This document shows positions 8,255 to 16,305 of a DNA stretch of 64,000 bases, in pieces (positions within the stretch are counted from its first letter, which is position 1; each line of letters starts with the position of its first letter). The notes under the pieces are model-generated. The model was given only the letters and a program-made list of their open reading frames with translations, was not told where the DNA came from and ran no database searches. Location: positions 124,001 through 188,000 of the forward strand of contig NZ_CP022303.1 of assembly GCF_004216475.1 (NCBI RefSeq). Reading direction: 5' to 3'. The DNA is from Thalassococcus sp. S3 (GTDB lineage: Bacteria; Pseudomonadota; Alphaproteobacteria; Rhodobacterales; Rhodobacteraceae). The position numbers and the translations under genes are program-made.

Positions 8255-8974
8255 TCAATCCTGCGGCCCGCGGCGTTCCGCCAGCGCGGCGACCTCGCGG
8301 CGGATATGTTCGACCGCCTCTCGCAGCAATGGCACCCGGCGGGGGCGAAAGCTGTCTTCGGTCACGGTAAGGGCCTGCATCCGGTCCAGCCGGAACACCC
8401 GGAAATCCTCGCGCAGATGGCACCAGGCCAGCATAACGGTGGAATTGTCCATATAAGACAGGCCCAGCGGATCGACCCGCCGATGCGTCTCAGCCCCCTT
8501 TGCATCGCGATAGTCAAAATCGATGGTGCGCTCGTCCCACGTCGCCTGTCGCAAGGCCTTGACGCTGATCCCCGCCGCTTCGGGTCGTTTGAAACGCTTG
8601 GCCGTCAGGACGGCATGTTTCAGGCGGTTCGACTGACTGGCCGGAAGGCGGGCCTGCAGCTTCGACAATGCGGTCCCGGCCGCCTTGGCCAGATCCGCAT
8701 CGCCGATCTGTTCCACTTCCCGAAGACCCAGAACAAGGGCCTCCAGTTCCTCATCCTCAAACCCCAAAGGCGGCAGAGCCGCGTCCTCGATCAGGGTGTA
8801 TCCAAACCCCGCCTCTCCATCGATCACCGCGCCGAGACCCCGCAGCGCGTCGATGTCGCGGTAAACGGTGCGCAGGGAGATTTCGAGATCCTGCGCAAGA
8901 TGCTCCGCCGTCACGGGCGGGGCTGCGCGGCGCAGGTATTGCATCATCTGGAACAGGCGGGCAGTGCGGGACAT
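8255..8974 (-). CDS. YafY/DeoR-type HTH and WYL domain transcriptional regulator
   Basis: The 239-aa protein has an N-terminal winged helix-turn-helix (about residues 5-60: ARLFQMMQYLRR then LAQDLEISLRTVYRDIDAL) and a WYL ligand-sensing domain in the second half (DPLGLSYMDNSTVMLAW near residues 165-181). Such proteins bind DNA as oligomers and often control the divergent gene. Here the divergent gene is a glutathione S-transferase, and the 84-bp spacer contains a 10-bp direct repeat that could be its operator. The inducing ligand is unknown. Confidence 0.87.
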   Translation of the reverse strand: MSRTARLFQMMQYLRRAAPPVTAEHLAQDLEISLRTVYRDIDALRGLGAVIDGEAGFGYTLIEDAALPPLGFEDEELEALVLGLREVEQIGDADLAKAAGTALSKLQARLPASQSNRLKHAVLTAKRFKRPEAAGISVKALRQATWDERTIDFDYRDAKGAETHRRVDPLGLSYMDNSTVMLAWCHLREDFRVFRLDRMQALTVTEDSFRPRRVPLLREAVEHIRREVAALAERRGPQD

Positions 8975-8996
8975 TGGACAACCTTAGCCGAAACCT

Positions 8997-9016
8997 ACTG
9001 CCAGAAACTGTCAGCA
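8997..9016. promoter_or_regulatory. 10-bp direct repeat in the WYL/GST divergent promoter
   Basis: ACTGCCAGAA (8997-9006) is followed at once by ACTGTCAGCA (9007-9016), eight of ten positions the same, spaced exactly one helical turn apart. It lies between the divergent WYL regulator and GST genes. A binding site for the regulator is inferred from position. Confidence 0.4.
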
Positions 9017-9058
9017 TTGGGGCGTAGAAAGGCAACATCCATTTTGAGGAGCACCCTG

Positions 9059-9760
9059 ATGATTACTCTGATTACCTATCCCGGCGGCTTCGGTCAGTTC
9101 AGCCTCAGCCCCTTTTGTGTCAAAGCCGCATATCTGCTGGCCCTGTCCGGTCAGCCCTGGACCCGAGAAGATCGAAACGACCCCCGGATGATGCCTTACA
9201 AGAAGCTTCCGGTCCTGCGCGCCGCGGACGGTCATCTGATCCCCGATAGCCATAACATTCAGCTTTATCTTGAAGGGCTTGGCGCGGATTTTCAGGAGGG
9301 GCTGAGCGACGTCGAAAAGGCGCAAAGCCATGCGCTGATCCGGATGGCGGAAGAGCATATTTACTTCCAGCTTGTCCTTGACCGCTGGGGGCGGGAGGAT
9401 GTCTGGCCGGTGATCCGCGAGACCTATTTCCAGTCCATCCCGCGCCTTTTGCGCAAGCCGGTAACCCATGCCCTGCGCAAGACCATACTCAAGGCGATGG
9501 ACGCTCAGGGCCTTGGACGGCTGACAGCGGCCGAGCGGATGGGCCGGCTAGAGCAGGACCTTGAAGCGCTGTCGGCATTTCTGTGGCGCGGGCCTTACCT
9601 GATGGGGCAAAGGATCACGCTTGCCGATCTGAGCATGGCGCCGATGCTCGCGGCCGCCCGGTCAACGCCGGTGGAGACACCGCTCTCTCGTCGTGTGGCC
9701 GAGGACCTGCTACTCTCTCGCTATATCGACCGGGTACAGGCGGAGATCTTGCCCTCATGA
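9059..9760 (+). CDS. glutathione S-transferase family protein
   Basis: The 233-aa protein begins with a thioredoxin-fold GST N-terminal domain (MITLITYPGGFGQFSLSPFC, then KKLPVLRAADG and IPDSHNIQLYL, the glutathione-binding cis-Pro and Ser region). A helical C-terminal domain follows (FLWRGPYLMGQRITLADLSM). This layout matches cytosolic GSTs of the Tom37/metaxin-like group. The ATG at 9059 has a GAGGAGC ribosome-binding site; a very long open frame continues upstream but is a shadow of minus-strand genes. It is divergent from the WYL regulator and overlaps the next gene by ATGA. Confidence 0.85.
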   Translation: MITLITYPGGFGQFSLSPFCVKAAYLLALSGQPWTREDRNDPRMMPYKKLPVLRAADGHLIPDSHNIQLYLEGLGADFQEGLSDVEKAQSHALIRMAEEHIYFQLVLDRWGREDVWPVIRETYFQSIPRLLRKPVTHALRKTILKAMDAQGLGRLTAAERMGRLEQDLEALSAFLWRGPYLMGQRITLADLSMAPMLAAARSTPVETPLSRRVAEDLLLSRYIDRVQAEILPS

Positions 9761-10164
9761 AACGGCCCTTCGCGTCAAAAGCCGTCGCCGATGCCTTTCT
9801 GGCCTATCCAAAGGCTGCGCAACCGGGACTTCTTCGGTTGCGTGACCTTGTCTTCGACGTTGCCGAAGACACGCCAGAAGCGGGCCGGATCGAAGAAAGC
9901 CTGCGGTGGGGACAGCCGGCCTATCTGACGCCGGAGACGAAGTCCAGCTCAACGCTGCGCCTTGGCGTGCCCAAGGACGGGGACGGGTTTGCGATCTACG
10001 CGCATTGCGGTTCGTCCATTATCTCGACCTTTGCCGAGACATTTCCCGGCCAGGACAAGATCGAGGGCAATCGCGCGGTCCATTTCGGATCTGTTGACCA
10101 GATAGACCCGGCGCGTCACGGCATGCTGATCCGTCACGCGCTGACCTACCATTTGAAAAAGTGA
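9757..10164 (+). CDS. DUF1801 domain protein
   Basis: This 135-aa protein belongs to the YdhG/DUF1801 group: LRDLVFDVAEDTPEAGRIEE, then SLRWGQPAYLTP, and a C-terminal helix LIRHALTYHL. DUF1801 proteins are small, soluble and of unknown function, with a fold found in iron-chaperone-like proteins of the frataxin type. Its ATG overlaps the GST stop (ATGA), so the two are translationally coupled and probably share regulation by the divergent WYL protein. No catalytic motif can be pointed out. Confidence 0.8.
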   Translation: MKRPFASKAVADAFLAYPKAAQPGLLRLRDLVFDVAEDTPEAGRIEESLRWGQPAYLTPETKSSSTLRLGVPKDGDGFAIYAHCGSSIISTFAETFPGQDKIEGNRAVHFGSVDQIDPARHGMLIRHALTYHLKK

Positions 10165-10168
10165 CGGA

Positions 10169-10753
10169 TCAGCCCTGCGTCGACAGCCGCTGGCGCGCTC
10201 TGAGCCGTTCGCGCTTGGCTTCGAAAACCTGCTGCCGCGGCAACCAATTGTAGTCCGTATCGGTGCGCGTCGGTGTCCAATGCAGGATGCCGCCCTTGCG
10301 CCAGGGGTCCAGAACGATCCCATCAAACATCGAGTCGCCCTTGCGGCTGACTATGGCGGTGCTGTGTTCGATCCGAAACGGGTTGTCGGAATTGGCAATC
10401 GCCCTGTGCAGGTCGAGGGTCTGAAAGTTTTCCTGCTTCAGCCGGTTTTCGATGTCTTCCGCCCAATGCCAGCACAGACCGCGCGGGCGCAGACCCATGT
10501 TGACCTTGGTGTTATGGATCAGCGGGGGATCGGTGATCTGGTATTGGATCGCCAACTCATGCGTATGGCTGTAGGCGATCCGTGCAGCGCGCTCGGCTTC
10601 TTCGGGGTCGACCTCTGGCCCGAGCGCGCGGATGGAGGCCGCGAGTTCGGTGATCTGTGCTTTTTCAGCGACCCGCCGGTCGGCCGGGGGGACCGTCGTG
10701 CAGCCGGCGACCAAGAGTGTCAGCAAGGACATGACATAAATCAGTTTTTTCAT
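10169..10753 (-). CDS. lipoprotein with transglutaminase-like Cys-His-Asp pattern
   Basis: The protein of 194 aa starts with a lipoprotein signal peptide (MKKLIYVMSLLTLLVAGC, lipobox LVAGC) and should be anchored to a membrane facing the periplasm. Its core contains GLCWHWAEDIENRL, then IEHSTAIV, then IVLDPWRKGG. The order Cys, His, Asp with these surroundings resembles a transglutaminase/papain-like catalytic triad. The ATG at 10753 is chosen because it places the basic residues KK directly before the hydrophobic stretch. It is convergent with the DUF1801 gene, 4 bp away. Function unknown; the enzyme fold is inference. Confidence 0.65.
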   Translation of the reverse strand: MKKLIYVMSLLTLLVAGCTTVPPADRRVAEKAQITELAASIRALGPEVDPEEAERAARIAYSHTHELAIQYQITDPPLIHNTKVNMGLRPRGLCWHWAEDIENRLKQENFQTLDLHRAIANSDNPFRIEHSTAIVSRKGDSMFDGIVLDPWRKGGILHWTPTRTDTDYNWLPRQQVFEAKRERLRARQRLSTQG

Positions 10754-11091
10754 CAGTCGGTGCCCCGGCACATCCCATATCGCCCTTCGGTGCTAACGCG
10801 CGGCCCCGTCATTGTCGAGCGCGCGTGGATCACAACAAGCGGAAATTGCCTTGGCTTACACTGGCGCGCTGCGTTGACGTGCGATCCAGACGCGCAAGGC
10901 AGTGTCGCGATCACGTTGCGACTGCGGCTGTTTCGACAGCAGGAGGGCCGGTTCCAGAGTTCTCCACCGCGCCGGCGGTCGCTTTAACGCTACGTCAGGA
11001 CTGCGCCCTCGGTCCTTGGCGCATGACGGCGGGGCGTGCTTAGGTGTTGCTTAGGGGGACGGAGCGTTTGGCGGGAGGAGGCTGAACCATC
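10754..11091. other. intergenic region without a recognised gene
   Basis: This 338-bp gap separates the divergent lipoprotein and monooxygenase genes. Visible items are a strong ribosome-binding site GGGAGGAGG near 11072-11080 for the monooxygenase and a short direct repeat GCTTAGG near 11036-11056. I see no convincing -35/-10 pair, RNA gene or conserved small ORF. Confidence 0.5.
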
Positions 11092-12594
11092 ATGTCCAAA
11101 ACGAAATTCGACGTTCTGATCATTGGTGCCGGTATTTCGGGTATCGGTCTGGCTTACTACCTGCAGAAACGCTGCCCGGAAAAATCGTTTACGATTCTGG
11201 AGGGTCGGGATGCCATCGGAGGAACGTGGGATCTGTTTCGCTATCCGGGCATCCGGTCCGATAGCGACATGCATACGCTGGGGTTTACCTTCAAACCTTG
11301 GGACAAGGACCGCGTTATCGTCGATGGCGCGACAATCCGTGACTATGTCGAAGAGGCCGCGCACGAAAACGGGATCTATCCAAAGATCCGGTTTCGCCTG
11401 AAAGTCACCGATGTCAGTTGGTCGAGCCAATCGGCAAGATGGACCGTTACCGCGATTGATCAGGATACGGGCACGCCCCACAGCTTTATCGCGCAATACC
11501 TCTTCATGGGTACTGGATATTACAGCTATCGCGGTGGTTATACTCCTGATTTCAAAGGGCAGGATGACTATGCTGGCCAAATCGTGCATCCGCAGACCTG
11601 GCCCGCGGATCTGGACTATTCCGGTAAACGTGTCGTTGTGATCGGGTCTGGTGCAACAGCCATGTCGATCGTCCCCGAGATGGCCGGAAGAGCGGCGCAT
11701 GTGACGATGTTGCAGCGCTCTCCCACCTACGTGGTCTCCCGCCCGGCAGAAGATCCTTTGGCGAAAGTGCTCAATCGCATCCTGCCGAAAGGCTTGGCCA
11801 GCCGCCTCGCCCGGTATCGAAATGTCCGCCTTCAGCAATATTTCTTCCGCAAGGCCCGTGAAGAGCCGGATGCGATCAAGGCCCATCTGCGCAAACTGGC
11901 GAGCAATGTCGTGAGCACCGATATCCTCGACGCTCATTTCACGCCCTCCTACAATCCGTGGGAACAGCGCCTGTGCCTGATCCCGGACAACGATCTTTTT
12001 AACGCGCTGAATGATGGCTCGGCCTCGGTGGTGACGGACGACATCGACAGGTTTACGCAAACGGGGATCGCGCTGGCATCCGGCGCGCAGCTTGAGGCGG
12101 ACATGATCGTCACCGCGACGGGGCTTGAGCTGGAACACCTTGGCGGGATCGCGGTAGAGGTCGACGGCCAACGCGTGCGCTTCAACGAGACATGGAGCTA
12201 CAAGGGGGTCGGATATTCCGGCGTGCCGAACATGATCTCCAGTTTTGGATACTTCAACGCATCCTGGACCATGCGGGTTGAACTGATCGCGGAATACATC
12301 TGCCGCTTGATCAAACGGCTCGATGCCGACGGCGCAGATGCGTTTACACCGGTTCTGGACCCCAAAGACGCGGATATGGTGCCACGTCCCTGGATCGATG
12401 GCTTTTCTTCCGGCTACCTTGCCCGTGGCAACCACGTCTTTCCCAAGCAGGGAGATCGCGCCCCGTGGGTCCACACGCAAAGCTACGATGAGGACCGCAA
12501 GCTGTTTCTCAAAGCCCCGCTTCTGGATCCTGAGCTGCACCTCTCCTCCGCCAAGCCAGAGATGACACGGCGGGAAGGTGTCGCTGCCTCATAA
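11092..12594 (+). CDS. flavin-containing Baeyer-Villiger-type monooxygenase, EthA-like
   Basis: The 500-aa enzyme should insert oxygen next to a ketone using FAD and NADPH. The FAD Rossmann motif GAGISGIG lies near residues 12-19, and a second one (GSGATAMS) near 185. Between them YAGQIVHPQTWP matches the Baeyer-Villiger fingerprint FxGxxxHxxxWP with Tyr for Phe, and WPADLDY is shared with the mycobacterial EthA group. Length is as in EthA (about 490 aa). A good Shine-Dalgarno precedes the ATG. A sulfotransferase gene follows after about 190 bp. The natural substrate cannot be inferred. Confidence 0.88.
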   Translation: MSKTKFDVLIIGAGISGIGLAYYLQKRCPEKSFTILEGRDAIGGTWDLFRYPGIRSDSDMHTLGFTFKPWDKDRVIVDGATIRDYVEEAAHENGIYPKIRFRLKVTDVSWSSQSARWTVTAIDQDTGTPHSFIAQYLFMGTGYYSYRGGYTPDFKGQDDYAGQIVHPQTWPADLDYSGKRVVVIGSGATAMSIVPEMAGRAAHVTMLQRSPTYVVSRPAEDPLAKVLNRILPKGLASRLARYRNVRLQQYFFRKAREEPDAIKAHLRKLASNVVSTDILDAHFTPSYNPWEQRLCLIPDNDLFNALNDGSASVVTDDIDRFTQTGIALASGAQLEADMIVTATGLELEHLGGIAVEVDGQRVRFNETWSYKGVGYSGVPNMISSFGYFNASWTMRVELIAEYICRLIKRLDADGADAFTPVLDPKDADMVPRPWIDGFSSGYLARGNHVFPKQGDRAPWVHTQSYDEDRKLFLKAPLLDPELHLSSAKPEMTRREGVAAS

Positions 12595-12783
12595 ACCGGG
12601 CGTATGCGGACTGTTTACTAGGCAGAAAGCAGATCAAAAACCGGTCGCATTGGCGCGACCTAGGATGGGTACGCGTTTGCTGTACAGTCCGGCCCGCTCA
12701 CCCGACACGCCGTCTTTGACCGCTTTATCGTTTGCTTTTGGGGCCTCTTCGGTCTTCCTTGGCGATATTGCATTTTATTTCGG

Positions 12784-13680
12784 ATGGTAGATTTGACCGG
12801 ACGCAAGCTTTATCTTGGCCCGCTCACCGACAACAGACGGTGGGACATGGTCCACATTCGCCCGGATGATGTATTTGTCGTCACCCCGCCGAAATCCGGT
12901 ACGACCTGGGTGCAAACCATCGTGGCGCTGCTTTTCACGGGCGACCCTGCTGTCGAAGCGGAGCTTTCCGTCAAAATGCCCTGGATCGACATTCGCGTGC
13001 GCGAGATGCCGGACGTCGCCGCGCGGCTTGAGGCAATGACCCATCGGCGCTGTATGAAAAGTCATACGCCCATGGACGGCGTACCTTTGGATGATCACGC
13101 ACAGTACATCTGCGTATTTCGCCATCCGCTCGATGCCCATTTCTCATATCGCAAACACCTGCGTAATATTCCCATGCCGTGGTTCGGCCTGTGGTATCCG
13201 GAGGACGATGTCGATGGCGTCACCTTCCGGCGCTTTCTGGATGGCGGGGCGGAGGGGTTCGACGGGGATGCCATGCCGCTCGACCATATCATCCGGCACT
13301 ACCAAGCGGCCTTGGCCCTCGCGGATCGGCCCAACGTGTCGATGTTTCACTACGCGGATATGACTCGGGATCTGCCAGGCACCTTCGCCCGGCTGGCTGA
13401 ATTGCTGGGCATCACGCATTCTGCGCAGGTGATGGATCAACTGGTTGAGACTGCGCATTTCGACAATATGCGGGCGCAGGCCGCACGTTTCGCGCCCGGT
13501 GGCGGCACGGGTTTCATGAAGTCGGACACGGATTTTTTCGACAGCGGCACCAGCAATAAGTGGGTCGGTCAGCTTACGGACCGGGAGCTTGAGGCCTACG
13601 ACAAGATGATGGATGCCTACCTGACACCCAGCGAGCGTGCATGGCTGGAATACGGCACAGACGGGCCTGATCCCAGCTAA
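12784..13680 (+). CDS. sulfotransferase domain protein
   Basis: The 298-aa protein matches cytosolic-type sulfotransferases that move sulfate from PAPS to a hydroxyl or amine. The 5'-phosphosulfate loop is TPPKSGTTWVQTI near residues 34-46. The 3'-phosphate-binding segment is CVFRHPLDAHFSYRK near residues 110-124. A C-terminal KWVGQLTDREL occupies the place of the usual RKGxxGDW region. The ribosome-binding site is poor. It follows the monooxygenase on the same strand and may form a two-step modification path with it, but they need not share a promoter. Acceptor unknown. Confidence 0.85.
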   Translation: MVDLTGRKLYLGPLTDNRRWDMVHIRPDDVFVVTPPKSGTTWVQTIVALLFTGDPAVEAELSVKMPWIDIRVREMPDVAARLEAMTHRRCMKSHTPMDGVPLDDHAQYICVFRHPLDAHFSYRKHLRNIPMPWFGLWYPEDDVDGVTFRRFLDGGAEGFDGDAMPLDHIIRHYQAALALADRPNVSMFHYADMTRDLPGTFARLAELLGITHSAQVMDQLVETAHFDNMRAQAARFAPGGGTGFMKSDTDFFDSGTSNKWVGQLTDRELEAYDKMMDAYLTPSERAWLEYGTDGPDPS

Positions 13681-13752
13681 ACGGGCGAAGATCTGCGCGG
13701 GAATGCGGTCGCGCGAGGAACGTCTGCAATGCAAAGGCCAAGCCCAGATATG

Positions 13753-13789
13753 GGCCGGATCCTGAGCGCATGCATCGGATCCGGCCTTT
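13753..13789. terminator. terminator between convergent sulfotransferase and phoD genes
   Basis: A perfect 10-bp stem, GGCCGGATCC (13753-13762) with GGATCCGGCC (13777-13786), closes a 14-nt loop and is followed by TTT. It lies in the 126-bp gap between two convergent genes and could act in both directions. Confidence 0.7.
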
Positions 13790-13806
13790 GCAACGTGCTC
13801 AGCGTC

Positions 13807-15363
13807 TCAGATCGACGTCCCTTCGGGATCTAGCGTGACAGCGTAAAGCTCGGTATCGTCGCGATCCATCAGGCGCACTCTCATCTGCTGTGTGGCCCCG
13901 TCGATATCCACCAGGCCAAAGAATTGCAGGCCGGCGCTGGGCGGCAGGTTGACGCCCTGTTCTTCCGTCGGCGCTTTGACATAGCGCACCTCCGGGCCAA
14001 AGGTCGCGTCCAGCGCGTTGGGGCCGAATGTGCCGGCATGAAGCGGGCCGGAAACGAATTCCCAGAACGGATTGAAATCGCTGAACTGCGCCTTGTTCGG
14101 GTCGTAGTAATGCGCAGCGGTGTAATGCACATCCGCCGTGAACCACACCGTGTTGTGGATATTCGCGGTCTTGATGAAGCGCAAAAGCTCCGCCACTTCC
14201 AGCTCCCGCCCCATCGCCGGGCCGTTCACGCCATCCGCGATGCCTTCGGAGCCCGATTGCTCGCGGAAATTGTCCCACACGATCAGCCCGATGGGCTGGT
14301 CGGAGGCGATGACCTTCCATGTGGCATCCGACGCGGCCAGTTCCCGCTTGAGCCAGGCCATCTGCTCGGCCCCCATAACGCGGGCCTCATCGGTCAACTC
14401 TTCGGTCTGTGGCGCTGTGTTGGGGCCACGATAGCTGCGCAGGTCAAGGAAGAAGACATCGAGCATCGGGCCGTAATTGACCTTGCGATAGACCCGGCCC
14501 GGTTCCGCCGGCGTGATCCGCAGCGGCGTCATTTCATGAAAGGCACGGCCGGCGCGGGCCGTCAGGATCTCAACCGATTTCTCGGTATAGCGGTCGTCGT
14601 CGGTCAGGTCCTTGCTGGCAGACCAGTTGTTGACGACTTCGTGGTCGTCCCACTGAAAGAAGGTGGGGACGGAGGCGTTCATGGTGCGGACATGGTCGTC
14701 CATCATGTTGTATTTCCACTGCGCGCGGAACTCGTCGAGCGTTTCGGCCACCTTGCGCTTTTCGTCGATCAGCGTGGTGTTGCGCCAGATGACCTCGCCA
14801 TCCTTGGTGACCTCGTCCTCCATCGCGTTGTCGGCATAGATCGTGTCGCCGGAATGGATGAAGAAGTCGGGTTCATGCCGCGCCATGGTGGCATAGGTCG
14901 CCATGCCATCTTCGTTTATGCCCCAGCCTTGGCCCGCCGTGTCGCCGGACCAGGCAAAGCGGATGGAGCGGCGCGACATGGGCGCGGTCCTGAACCGACC
15001 GACCATAGGCTCGGAGACGGCGTTCAGATCGTAAAGATCGGCTGCGGTGAAGCGGAAGAAGATGTCCTGATCGGAGGGCAGGCCGTCGATGAGCCGCTTG
15101 ATCGCGAAATCGCTATAGGGCGTCGCGTCCATCGGCGCCAGGGCACGGGCGTTGGAGAAGCTTTCGGTCGTCGACACCTCCATCATGACGCGCGATGGCC
15201 GGTCGGTCCGCGTCCAGATCATGCCGGAGGTGATGTCGACATCGCCGGATTGCACGCCGTGCGTGAAGGACGGGCGCGCAGAGGCGCGGGAGAGCGACGG
15301 CATGGCGAGGAAGGCAGCACCGGATGCCAGAACGGCCCGACGGGTGGGTGTGATGAGCGTCAT
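13807..15363 (-). CDS. phoD: alkaline phosphatase D (PhoD-type), Tat-exported
   Basis: The 518-aa enzyme is a PhoD-family phosphodiesterase/phosphomonoesterase acting outside the cytoplasm. The N-terminus TPTRRAVLASGAAFLAMPSL is a twin-arginine signal, as PhoD folds with its metals before export. Family motifs are visible: FAWSGDTAGQG, IHSGDTIYADNAM, FFQWDDHEVVNNW, and VWFTADVHYTAAHYYDP near the C-terminal metal site. Length is normal. It is a single gene with a terminator at its 3' end. Phosphate-starvation control would be expected for the family, but I do not see a convincing Pho box upstream. Confidence 0.92.
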   Translation of the reverse strand: MTLITPTRRAVLASGAAFLAMPSLSRASARPSFTHGVQSGDVDITSGMIWTRTDRPSRVMMEVSTTESFSNARALAPMDATPYSDFAIKRLIDGLPSDQDIFFRFTAADLYDLNAVSEPMVGRFRTAPMSRRSIRFAWSGDTAGQGWGINEDGMATYATMARHEPDFFIHSGDTIYADNAMEDEVTKDGEVIWRNTTLIDEKRKVAETLDEFRAQWKYNMMDDHVRTMNASVPTFFQWDDHEVVNNWSASKDLTDDDRYTEKSVEILTARAGRAFHEMTPLRITPAEPGRVYRKVNYGPMLDVFFLDLRSYRGPNTAPQTEELTDEARVMGAEQMAWLKRELAASDATWKVIASDQPIGLIVWDNFREQSGSEGIADGVNGPAMGRELEVAELLRFIKTANIHNTVWFTADVHYTAAHYYDPNKAQFSDFNPFWEFVSGPLHAGTFGPNALDATFGPEVRYVKAPTEEQGVNLPPSAGLQFFGLVDIDGATQQMRVRLMDRDDTELYAVTLDPEGTSI

Positions 15364-15566
15364 GAGATGTCCCTGTGGCTGGCCCTGAATGGCGGGCGAG
15401 GAGTGACGCTAGGGAAACGCGATTCTGTGACGCTGCGCGATCAGGGGAGCGAAGGTTTTGTGACGGGCGGAGATGCGCTGAGCGACTACATCTGTTCAGC
15501 CGGATGGGGATTCACAAATCAGTAACTATTTTGTAGCTTAACACAGTCATAGGAGGCCGAATAGAC

Positions 15567-15842
15567 ATGAATGAGCTTCGCGAAACCATTCGAAACGTGT
15601 TCGAGAGCCACTTTGAAGGTGTTAAACTCGCGGAGTTTGAAGTGCGCGAAGACTTGGATCACGATGGCGACCCGATCTTGCGTATCAAGTTTGTGTTCGA
15701 GACAGAGGATAACCGTCTTGATCCGAAAAAGGTGAAAAGCATGATCCGTCATCTTCGCGAGCCACTTGCGGAGATCGGCGAAGACCGCTTTCCCATCACG
15801 TCTTATATGACCAAAGAAGAATTTGACGGTGAAGCCGCTTGA
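15567..15842 (+). CDS. small acidic protein, partner of HEPN gene
   Basis: This 91-aa protein is acidic, with the central segment REDLDHDGDPILRIKFVF and a C-terminal DRFPITSYMTKEEF. I do not recognise a named domain; it is not a classic minimal nucleotidyltransferase, as no GSxxxG motif is present. A strong AGGAGG lies 11 bp before the ATG. The downstream HEPN gene overlaps its last 14 bases, so the two are co-translated. Base composition looks less GC-rich than in the neighbours. By position it is a candidate antitoxin or partner for the HEPN protein; this is inference. Confidence 0.65.
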   Translation: MNELRETIRNVFESHFEGVKLAEFEVREDLDHDGDPILRIKFVFETEDNRLDPKKVKSMIRHLREPLAEIGEDRFPITSYMTKEEFDGEAA

Positions 15843-16305
15843 CCTGATTAAGACAGCAAGGCGACTGGCCGGACCAACGTCATCACGAAAGCCACGACAG
15901 TCCGACCTGAAACGTGCCGTGAGTAGTGCCTATTATGCGATGTTCCATACACTCTGCCAAAATTGCGCAGACTGCTTGATTGGGACTGCAGGCTCAGCGA
16001 GAAGCGCACCCGCATGGCGGCAAGCTTACAGATCAGTAGATCACGGATATGCCAAGAAGCAGTGCGGCAATAAGACCGTGACGCCAAAATTTCCGAAGGA
16101 TATCGAAGATTTCGCAAATCTCTTCAGAACCCTACAGGAAGAGCGTCATTTAGCCGACTATGATCCCTCCAGTAGGTTCACCCGAACGGAAACAATCGAG
16201 CACATTGATGCCGCAGAGACTGCCATAAAGGACTTTCGAAGCGCGCCGATCAGTGACAGGCGCGCTTTTGCAGCATGGACGGCGATGCAACTCAGAAAGA
16301 GCTAG
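15829..16305 (+). CDS. HEPN-domain-like protein
   Basis: The protein of about 158 aa shows HEPN features: LKRAVSSAYYAMFHTL in an early helix, and RTLQEERHLADYDPSS with TIEHIDAAETAIKDF in the last helices. R-TLQEER-H fits the RX4-6H spacing of HEPN ribonucleases, although the conserved ERHLADY block itself is also common in non-nuclease HEPN proteins. GTG at 15829 is chosen, with AAGAAG about ten bases upstream; TTG at 15823 is possible. It overlaps its partner gene upstream, and its stop shares a CTAG with the convergent ilvE. It may be a toxin or an RNA-binding accessory. Confidence 0.65.
   Translation: MKPLDLIKTARRLAGPTSSRKPRQSDLKRAVSSAYYAMFHTLCQNCADCLIGTAGSARSAPAWRQAYRSVDHGYAKKQCGNKTVTPKFPKDIEDFANLFRTLQEERHLADYDPSSRFTRTETIEHIDAAETAIKDFRSAPISDRRAFAAWTAMQLRKS

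Noticed and set aside
6923..9058. Long plus-strand open frame upstream of the GST gene
   Set aside because: It runs antisense to the lytic transglycosylase and WYL genes; only the part from ATG 9059 has recognisable protein sequence and a ribosome-binding site.
10990..12540. 516-codon minus-strand open frame
   Set aside because: Antisense shadow of the Baeyer-Villiger monooxygenase; composition and lack of motifs speak against a gene.
15403..15465. Three GTGACG repeats upstream of phoD as a Pho box
   Set aside because: The spacings (24 and 33 bp) do not fit the 11-bp period of PhoB half-sites, and the sequence match is poor.
13924..15525. 533-codon plus-strand open frame
   Set aside because: Antisense shadow of phoD, whose family motifs are clear on the minus strand.
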